DNA of 64,000 bases from Ridgeia piscesae (lineage: Eukaryota; Annelida; Polychaeta; Sabellida; Siboglinidae): assembly GCA_025642075.2 (NCBI GenBank), contig JAODUO010001590.1:31001-95000 (forward strand). The letters are read 5' to 3'. A program made the position numbers and the translations under genes. Positions 56,758-64,000 of this stretch are shown here, in pieces; within the stretch, counting starts at the first letter, position 1; each line of letters begins with the position of its first letter. The notes beneath the pieces were generated by a model. It was not told the origin of the DNA and did not search any database. It worked only from the letters and a program-made list of their open reading frames with translations.

Positions 56758-57434
56758 ACACATTAGATTGTACTATAGGCAGAATGTTCCCAGTGTCTCC
56801 CACTTCTGGATACCCTCTTTTTCATTATCTCTTTTTAAATTATATAAATATTATAAATTACATAATTTCATGGATTTTATCTAAACAAATTGCTGTTTTA
56901 GCACATTATCTCAGTTTCACGATAAACTTTAATTAATTTGTTCTACGTTTTGTTTGTGGAAAAATATATCATTGAAATAAAAAATAAATGCTTGAACCTG
57001 TAATAAATACTGTAATACGTTGTAGTTACTGCTTAACTATATCTTGGAGGACTTTCATGTAGTCTTTAAAATATATCTATTGTGTAATATGTATTGATGG
57101 ATTTTAATTATTTTGCTTTTGTTCATTATATTTTAATAACTATTATATTTTTCTCATGTAGCACTCATCTGTTAAGCCAACACATGGAAACACCCGGTAA
57201 GATGTGAATGCCACCTGGCACAGAGACACTGAAAAAGAAACAAAGGAAATGGGATAGACCAGGAGAATATGGCCACAAACAGACACATTGAACAGGAGAA
57301 ATGAGCAAAGTAAATAAGAATTGTTACATATGTGACTGGTCAATCTCTTGAATCTAGTGCCACCAACAGTACGTGTCACTCTTGCGAAGGTAATCAGCTA
57401 GAGAAAATGTTAGATATAGTTAGGCAATGCAACA
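56758..57434. other. AT-rich intronic or intergenic
   Basis: No exon supported. The minus frame at 57143-57379 lacks features. Confidence 0.4.
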
Positions 57435-57905
57435 TGTTCTATTGTAATAATCACCGTTAAGAATTCATGCTTATGGGAAACAATTGTACTGGTTTTGTAA
57501 TTTGTCACTTTTTGAGGTAGAAACAATCGTTCAAATAGGATGTTTGATAGCCATGGTGATGGATGATGTTTCCACACAAGAAGAGTTCAAAACAAAGCTA
57601 GCAGTGTTATCCATAAAAATGAAGTTGTGCATACTTTTTTAGATTCTTAATAATTATGTGTTCCTGTCAGATGATATAAATAAAAAATTTCTAATAATAT
57701 AAAATACAGTTGTGACTGATTATATTTAGAATACTGTGTTGTAATGCAAAAAGATTGTCAGTTGTTTGTCAAACCATTTTGTTCACTTGGACAGTTTAGG
57801 GTAATATCGATTCAGTGTTGTGTGTGGCAGGTTCACACCCTGCTGGTGTTCCTTATGCAAACATTACATGTTGTGTGCACACGCATTGATTCTATTTAAT
57901 AAGTT
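57435..57905 (+). repeat. Direct repeat, copy 2 (sister at 55365-55790)
   Basis: See the first copy. Here the segment ctttttgaggtagaaacaat and a caagaagagttcaaaacaa stretch are additional or retained. Confidence 0.88.
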
Positions 57906-59081
57906 CAGCTCCTTTTGTGACATCTCTGAAATGCATCGAACTATAGTCAAGTTTGTGTATGTATCAATTTAGCTACTATATTCAACACTACTGAACAGAG
58001 TGACGCCACTGCTGGGTAGATACCACCAATTGATTTTCCATTGGGCGGATTTTCAATCCATGGTATTGGAAATTTCAGACATTAATTAGTCTCCATCGAC
58101 ACATATCATGTATAAAATTCGTGAAAATGACATACCTCTTTCTCCTAAATTCCAGTCTCTAACCTGACACCCCTTAATTTTTGCTTCAATCAGCGGTCGA
58201 TTGCCAATGTTGACACCTCTAGGCCAAATTACACCTGTATGCATACGCATCTTTTCACTGTCTGACAAATATCATTATTTTGCAGTCGTGATATCACGCT
58301 ACGCAGAAATATCATTTCCATTCAAGCAGTCCTACATTCAGTGCTTCCAGAAATTTACAAAAAGTGCACATCCATTACTATCAGGATTAATGGCTTAGGA
58401 CTCCATTTGGAGGTATGTCCCCTGCTCTGCGAATACTGGCACTGCATTGTTCCGTAATTCGTTTGTGTGCACATGAGTTTGTGCATGTATGTACATATGT
58501 GTGCTGACGACCATGTAGCTCATACACCAAACGTATTAGGTAACAAGAATTACGAACAATAATGTTTCCTATGAAATGGTATAATTTATTTAAAAGTGTC
58601 ACTTTCAAAACATAATACATGTATACATCAAATACCATTTTATATATGCATAATCAGATTATAAAATAAAGATCTAATAAATATTGTGAAAACACATGTG
58701 CAGCTGATTCCCAGCACAAAATGTTTGTTACAAATGTAAAATGATTCTGACACCATACATCCAGTCAATACAATACACCAGCATAATGCAGATGACATTC
58801 TAAAAATCAAAATAAAACATGCACATTATTCAGATGTTGTATAACATATTTTTCAATCACTTTGTCTAGACTCGCAACGATGATGGAATTGGCACTTTAC
58901 AAAAACACATGATGAAAATCAGAGCAGAACCAGCTGCTCGTCATTTCAAAGTACATGTATCTGTTTTGGTTTTATTATGTAATTATTATATATTAATTAT
59001 TATTACAACACAACTATTTTGTGATGTGAATTACAAATGTTTACGCATGATCTCGAGACATTCAACATTACACAACACTGA
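57906..59081. other. Intergenic, no supported gene
   Basis: Short frames on both strands (e.g. 58086-58268 minus, 58201-58398 plus) without recognisable motifs. Confidence 0.35.
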
Positions 59082-59180
59082 TTACGTTGGTGGAGAGAAG
59101 AAGTCGTCATATTTGTCCCAGCCTGGAGCAGAGTGGACAGTTGTCACTGCCAACAGGATCAGTCTAATGGATGTGACCAT
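59082..59180 (-). CDS. Small ORF with signal-peptide-like N-terminus (32 aa), doubtful
   Basis: Starts MVTSIRLILLAVTTVHSA, a good hydrophobic signal sequence with an A-x-A-like end, followed by PGWDKYDDFFSPPT and a stop. CCAAC|gtaatc at the end could instead be a donor, making it the first exon of a secreted protein. No homologue is recognised. Chance is quite possible. Confidence 0.25.
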   Translation of the reverse strand: MVTSIRLILLAVTTVHSAPGWDKYDDFFSPPT

Positions 59181-59279
59181 GTTGAAAATAGTCATCATAT
59201 GCAGCATATTCCTAGATGACACAGACGCAAACAAGTGACACGACACACCGTGTCACTTGTCAATGAGAAGACACAGCTG

Positions 59280-59760
59280 TGGTGGTCAATGGTGGTCAGC
59301 ACTGGTCAGTGACTGACAGGTGTAGTCAATGGTGGGCAGCACTGGTCTATGGCAGACAGATGTGGTCAGTAGTGGTCAGCATTGGTCAGTGACAGCCTTA
59401 GGTCAATGGTCAACAGCAGGCAGTGGTGGTCAGCACCGGTCAGTGTCAGACAAGTGTGGGCAGTGGCAGACATATGTGGTCAATGGTGGTCAGTTCCATA
59501 CAGTAGATGTGTGACCGCAAGAGTTCTCCTCCGACTGCGGTGGACGCCGTCCTACAAACACAAGACCAACTGTCACATGTCGCAACAACTGACCAGCTTA
59601 GTGTGGTCAGTGGCAGAACAACTGACCAGCTTAGTGTGGTCAGTGGCAGAACAACTGACCAGCTTAGTGTGGTCAGTGGCAGAACAACTGACCAGCTTAG
59701 TGTGGTCAGTGGCAGAACAACTGACCAGCTTTGTGTGGTCAGAAGAATAAATGACAAGGT
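59280..59760. repeat. Tandem repeats around ACTGACCAGCTTAGTGTGGTC
   Basis: 59560-59745 carries about five copies of a 33-bp unit with caactgaccagcttagtgtg. 59280-59490 has looser ggtcagcactggtcagtg-type copies, and two decayed copies follow at 59805-59865. Confidence 0.88.
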
Positions 59761-60039
59761 GTGTGACAGAACAACTTAACTGTTTTATGTGACCTAGCAG
59801 AAGAACAAATGACCAGCTTACTGTGGTCAGTTACATAACAACTGACCAGCTTAATGTGGTCAGTTGATTAGCACTGTCTTAAAATGACAAACAAAGATAA
59901 CATTTTTGGCCCATGGTCAACCATATTTATGTAATATCTCCAAAGAACTTTGGCACTTGAAATTATTTAAACAAACTTGTTATTCGTGTACATTAAATCT
60001 TCCATGCTGAAAATGTCACACAGTATACAAAGAGCAGTT

Positions 60040-60665
60040 AAAAAGTTGGTCAGTTGGTGGATATGAATGGACATTCTCAAAATTATGTATGGTATAAAAT
60101 AGCCAATGACATAGTATATATACCAGCAAATCAATCCTACATTGCTGCGTCCTTATGGAACAATTTAGCAGCGGTTATTAAGACTTGTGACACAGTCACC
60201 AGTTTCAAACGTCTACTGAAGACTATTTCTTTCTTATTGCATATTAGTGAAATTAGACAAAAACATTCATTTTTTACTAAATTATTTGTTACTGTTATCA
60301 ATACATACACTTATTTATTAGTATTATTGTTACAAAATAATTATTTATATATTTTTAACATATACTAAATTCTTTATTACTATTAATCTTATGTATACAG
60401 TAATTTATCAGTATTATTGTTATGTGTTATTCACTAGATTGATTACTACATATTTTATGACAAATAGTAATTTTTTTTAGAAATGCTACAGTATTAATTT
60501 TAGTTATTTATAATACCTATATTTATTTTAAAATTTTAATATTTGTCTTATTGTATACACGTATCTTTTTTATGTATTTTAAATAGTAATATTCTGTGAA
60601 GCGCCACAAACAGTTATGGATGTGGCGCTATACCAAAAAAAATCGTTATTATTATTTTTATTTGT
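60040..60665 (+). mobile_element. LINE 3' end with (ATT)n tail
   Basis: Frame at 60054-60230 ends in QSYIAASLWNNLAAVIKT and TVTSFKRLLKTISF, the C-terminal tail of a non-LTR RT. An AT-rich 3' UTR ends in gtggcgctatacc, poly-a and attattattatt, the usual CR1-like terminus. Confidence 0.75.
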
Positions 60666-60699
60666 ATAAACATAGTCACTGGAAAACAGCATTCCTTAT

Positions 60700-60835
60700 C
60701 CTACCTTATCCCTCATTCCATATGTAATTACCACTTTTTTTCCCCAACTCCCATTTCACAATGGAACAAGCTCCCTCAATGAACAGTAAATCAGAACAGT
60801 TTGGATGCATTTAAGAGCAACGTTTTTTCCTGTTT
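60700..60835 (+). mobile_element. Second LINE RT C-terminal fragment
   Basis: Reads out-of-frame pieces of the xQWNKLPQ/SLDAFKSNVF tail motif (cacaatggaacaagctccct ... agtttggatgcatttaagag), so it is a separate, decayed element end. Confidence 0.6.
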
Positions 60836-60920
60836 GTCTGTCATGTAACCTACTACATGTATTGTCAGCAAGTTGAGGACAGCTGAGTAGATGAAGAAGA
60901 AGAGAAGAAGAAGGAAGAGT

Positions 60921-61135
60921 GATGGTTGCGCGGTAGAGCGCCGGACTGTCAATCGAGGGGACAGTGGTTCAATCCCACCTGCCCCCGTTTCAAAACTTAG
61001 GTAATTTCGTTCACCCCACATTTGCCTGTGTCTTTCGGAAGACACTAAAAGCCGATGGTCCCTGGTATCTGGTGACTACCCCAGCGGAAGTCAAAGATCC
61101 CACAAAGGGGGTAAATGTGGACTCACTAATTTTAG
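60921..61135 (+). mobile_element. tRNA-derived SINE
   Basis: The head gatggttgcgcggtagagcg is a pol III A box and ggttcaatcccacc a B box at tRNA spacing. A conserved body follows (tttgcctgtgtctttcggaa, ctaccccagcggaagtcaaa) like the shared central domains of metazoan SINEs. Confidence 0.78.
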
Positions 61136-61209
61136 AGGAAACAACTTTTAAAAATCAATGACAATAATGGTCAGCAAGTTGACCGTGGTCATTTAAGTGT
61201 GACACTGAC

Positions 61210-61278
61210 CCGCCACAGCAGGATGAGCCCGTCAGCCCCACAGGACAACATTCCCTCAGCCCCAAAGTCAAGGCACAT
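61210..61278 (-). CDS. WD40-repeat protein, exon (last one seen)
   Basis: 23 codons, MCLDFGAEGMLSCGADGLIL then LWR, between acceptor gtgtcaacag and donor CGG|gtcagt, both phase 0. With the preceding exon it forms a WD blade: GECVGHSGAVQ|MCLDFGAEGML..DG..LLW. The gene must continue to lower coordinates or end in an unseen exon. Confidence 0.8.
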
Positions 61279-61677
61279 CTGTTGACACAAAGACACAGTT
61301 TAGTAGTGATCAATAATATACTTTATTTACATTATTTTATTAATACATTCGTATCGGTATTACAACTCTGTTCAATAGTATACATAGAGTCTGCAATAAA
61401 CACTGGCTAGAATAAAACAATATAAAGCTATGCACACATGCATAAGAGTTAGTGTTGGAAACATGTTAAAACAATCATAATTACATATACACACAGTTGA
61501 ACTTGTACAAATTAATCCAGCCATGTAAGCGTGTTAATATCTGGTTGAGGGTAGAAAAAGTAGGTAGACAATTTTATAAAAAAATTAATAAAGTGAGCCT
61601 TTTTCTAGTTCTAGCTGTTTCCAGTGGTCAACAATGTTTGTTAAGTTCCAGTCTGTCCTACTGTCTGAGTGTCTCAC

Positions 61678-61771
61678 CTGTACAGCGCCGGAGTGACCGA
61701 CACATTCCCCCAACAACTGAGGTTCCACAGGTAAACTGTCAGTCCTTAGGAACGCGTCCACATCTTCTGAG
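61678..61771 (-). CDS. WD40-repeat protein, exon
   Basis: 31 codons plus one base: acceptor ctttgttgcag (phase 2) gives S-SEDVDAFLRTDSLPVEPQL then LGECVGHSGAVQ, ending CAG|gtgaga (phase 0). Phases match the exon at 62399 upstream and 61278 downstream. The GHSGAVQ is the GH-dipeptide part of a WD blade. Confidence 0.8.
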
Positions 61772-62398
61772 CTGCAACAAAGATCCATCCTAGTCACAAT
61801 ATCAGCTAAGAGGGTTTCTGCTCTTAGATTTTAATTATTTATTTAACATCATGTTCCTATGACTACACTACATGTTCTGAAGGTATACTCTCTAGGTAGA
61901 GTTGTGCTTAATTACTTTATTAATTATTATTATATATATTTTTTTTATTAATTATTCTTAAAAATGCATGCAATTTGAAACTTTCCACAGTGCAACATGT
62001 TCAAATGATAAATAAAACAATCTTTGTTGGCAATAATGCTGAGATAAGCTCAGTTAAACGTTGTGCCTTGTGATGTTTAACATGCTCACATTCCAGACAG
62101 GAGACTTACAAATGACCACACTGGCTAATTCTGTGAAAACATCACCACAATGGAGATGGCACTTTAGACAACAAAATTACATCATAATAAAAATCTGTAT
62201 TTATTCTATGATCTAAGATCTGACAATACCATTCATAAGTCCGACATCATGCCAAATAATCGTTTATGCTACAATCTAACAAACAATAATGTTATTTATA
62301 ACACAAACAAAACTAAGTAGGACAAAAGGTGAAGGGATGGGGTTAAACCCATTGGGTGATTTCACATGGCATGACCCACTACTCTGTTTTGTACACAC

Positions 62399-62812
62399 CT
62401 GAGACCAAGGAATTCCTCCAAGAAGCCTCCATCCTCCCTTTTCTGACCCTCCAGAAAGCCTCCACCATTCCTCCTATGACCCTCCAGGAAACCTCCATCC
62501 TCACTCTTCTGACCCTCCAAGAAGCCTCCCTCCTCTCCCTTCTGACCCTCCAAGAAGCCTCCATCCTCCCTCTTCTGACCCTCCAAGAAGCCTCCATCCT
62601 CTGTCTTCTGACCCTCCAAGAAGCCTCCATCCTCCATCTTCTGACCCTCCTGGAAGCCTCCCTTGACCTTCTTCTCGTCCTCCTCGTCTCCCTCCTCTAG
62701 GAGCATCTGTAGTGCCTCAGCTGACCCCCACAGTCTGATGCTGCCGTCCTCAGAGCAGGAGGCCAGCAGCCGACTACAACACTCACACGCATGGAACAAA
62801 CTGCCACTGATG
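62399..62812 (-). CDS. WD40-repeat protein, exon with 11-residue coding repeats
   Basis: The acceptor ggtctag at 62813-62814 (phase 2) gives G-ISGSLFHACECCSRLL then ASCSEDGSIRLWGSAEA, a WD blade ending in the canonical DGSIRLW. After an acidic linker come about eight copies of an 11-residue unit EDGGFLEGQKR, encoded by a 33-bp minisatellite. The donor is CTCAG|gtgtgt (phase 2). The insert sits in a loop between blades, where length change is tolerated. The family member was not identified. WD40 proteins are scaffolds, so the role is unassigned. Confidence 0.8.
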
Positions 62813-62818
62813 CTAGAC

Positions 62819-63165
62819 CAGGGTCTGTACACATCTGGACATTTGAAATTCAAGGCTATTCTAGACTTTTCAAGGCTATTTGAAAACGAAATTCAAGACT
62901 GTTTTAACGACATTTGTACTTTTAAGTGCAGTAAATGAAGTTAACATTAACATTTTTACTCGCCTAAGAAAACAATGGCGCCCGACCATAATGAAATGCC
63001 GATTATTCATCACAACAATTGAGTAAAAACAATATTTTATTGACCACAATTAAATTCAAGATTTTTCAAGACTACTTTGTAAAATTCAAGGATTTCAAAG
63101 TCTTGAATATGGCCCAATAAGATTCAAGGGTTTTCAAGGTTTTTTAAGCCCCCGTATGGACCCTG
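62819..63165. mobile_element. hAT-like MITE ending at a splice acceptor
   Basis: Terminal repeats cagggtctgtacac and gtatggaccctg. The interior has inverted attcaaggct/ttcaaggtttttt motifs. No clear 8-bp duplication (tgctagac / tgttatgt, partial). Its left end lies 5 bp from the acceptor AG of the WD40 exon. Confidence 0.75.
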
Positions 63166-63589
63166 TGTTATGTGATGCACCATCTCTGACACTGTTTAAA
63201 CATGATCTAAAGGCATATTTCGTTAAAAGAATAAATGGTGGCAATTAGCCAGATATATGACATTTTAGTGACACTTAGATTTAAAAATGATTTATTATAA
63301 TTTTATTCTTTCTTATCAACCGATTTATTAATCTTTTTAATTCAAATATATATTTTAAATTGTTTCATAATTGTTTATTTATATCTAATTTGTGAGTACA
63401 TGATTAACAGTTAGTTAGAGATCGCGCAATAGAAGAGTTACTATTATTATACTCAGGTCTTACATGGTGTTTTCTCTGTCCCTCCATCTCCTCAAAGGAC
63501 TTCATAACAGTTTGTCTTCCCAATATCTAATCTCCAATTTAATGGATGTAGACAATTTTTACAACATGCGTCTTTAGAGAAGTCTTAAA
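63166..63589 (+). mobile_element. LINE tail fragment, then AT-rich intron
   Basis: CDAPSLTLFKHDLKAYFV followed by a stop resembles the APSLxxFKxxLKxYF end of non-LTR RTs. 63250-63589 is AT-rich with nothing else seen. Confidence 0.5.
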
Positions 63590-63815
63590 GAAAGGGTTCC
63601 TGCCGCTTTACCCTGAATTGTGTAGTGATTTGTACCAAGGAGTCGTCTGTCTAGAAAGATGGAATGCTGGACATCAAAGGATATTATTGTGGTTAATTCT
63701 GCTTGCCTCTGCATCACTGTCAAGAAAGCTTGTTTTGAAACTTCGATGTTTTGTTGACGATTTGAAAGTGCTCCATAATGTAAACTTTCAAATTTGGAAT
63801 ATTGCTGAGTTCAAC
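63590..63815. repeat. Dispersed repeat, copy 2 (sister at 850-1140)
   Basis: Blocks ccctgaattgtg, tctagaaag, attgtggttaattctgc, cgatgttttgttgac and actttcaaat line up with the left-edge copy in the same orientation. Confidence 0.55.
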
Positions 63816-63900
63816 GGACAAGCAACCATTGTCACCCAACTACAACCTGTATAACACTGTTTCCACTGGTCTTGTGTACAACCGCTGTCATGTGACTCAC

Positions 63901-64000
63901 CCACTAAACACAAACTCAATGTGTAGAATCTTTGAGTAATGTGCGTTGAGTTTCTCAACGAGAAGAGTTCCTGTGCAGACGTCATACACACAGAAGCCCG
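63901..64000 (-). CDS. WD40-repeat protein, exon (cut by right edge)
   Basis: The minus strand reads GFCVYDVCTGTLLVEKLNAH then YSKILHIEFVFSG, ending AGTGG|gtgagt (phase 2). VYDVCTGTLL is a WD-type final strand followed by the next blade's start (LNAH..ILHIEFV). It joins the exon at 62812 in frame (GG|C). The exon and gene extend beyond the window. Confidence 0.78.

Noticed and set aside
55792..56763. Apparent 323-codon minus-strand protein rich in SSPTPL
   Set aside because: A concatenation of an 18-bp array, one real SENP-like exon (56068-56135) and a (GT)n tract.
60921..60995. Functional tRNA gene
   Set aside because: A and B boxes are present, but the fold lacks a clean acceptor stem and it is followed by a SINE body, so it is a SINE head.

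Overview
The window is AT-rich, repeat-laden animal nuclear DNA with GC-rich, intron-split coding islands. An AF9/ENL (MLLT1/MLLT3)-type YEATS gene, a Crypton-derived DUF3504 (ZMYM2/QRICH1-like) exon, tRNA-derived SINEs, non-LTR retrotransposon tails, hAT-like MITEs and very long minisatellites together suggest an invertebrate, possibly a spiralian such as a mollusc. That assignment is inference. No bacterial operons, CRISPR arrays or rRNA genes are seen.

Layout: 0-0.5 kb, a 32-bp tandem array and a minus-strand exon (373-501) of an unrecognised gene; a possible first exon lies at 5233-5421. 5.6-9.6 kb is a transposon graveyard with two clear TIR elements. 10.7-13.4 kb (minus) is a two-exon, seven-finger C2H2/C2HC zinc-finger gene. 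13.4-19.6 kb holds SINE, foldback and LINE relics. 19.6-25.9 kb (plus) is a gene whose first coding exon carries the same N-terminal domain as the zinc-finger gene and whose second exon is a domesticated Crypton tyrosine-recombinase domain. 28.7-35.7 kb (plus) carries further coding exons with three copies of a winged-helix-like domain. 36.5 kb has a candidate terminal exon. 40-48.5 kb (minus) is the AF9/ENL homologue in at least four exons. 56.1 kb (minus) is one exon of a SENP/Ulp1-like SUMO protease. 61.2-64 kb (minus) is a WD40-repeat gene that runs off the right edge.

The most interesting signal is the 10.7-36.7 kb locus. A shared N-terminal domain, with a predicted SUMO motif, is encoded on a phase-0 exon in both orientations. 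Every later cassette (zinc fingers, Crypton domain, winged-helix-like domains, a small terminal exon) starts at a phase-0 splice acceptor, and several lack their own start codon. This is the architecture expected if one N-terminal module is joined to alternative DNA-binding C-termini, as in lola or mod(mdg4) of insects. It is a hypothesis that RNA-seq can settle.

A second theme is that tandem arrays sit at or just upstream of many 3' splice sites. A hAT terminal repeat also ends a few bases from a WD40-exon acceptor, and a hAT element is nested inside another within an intron of the AF9/ENL gene, both with visible target-site duplications.
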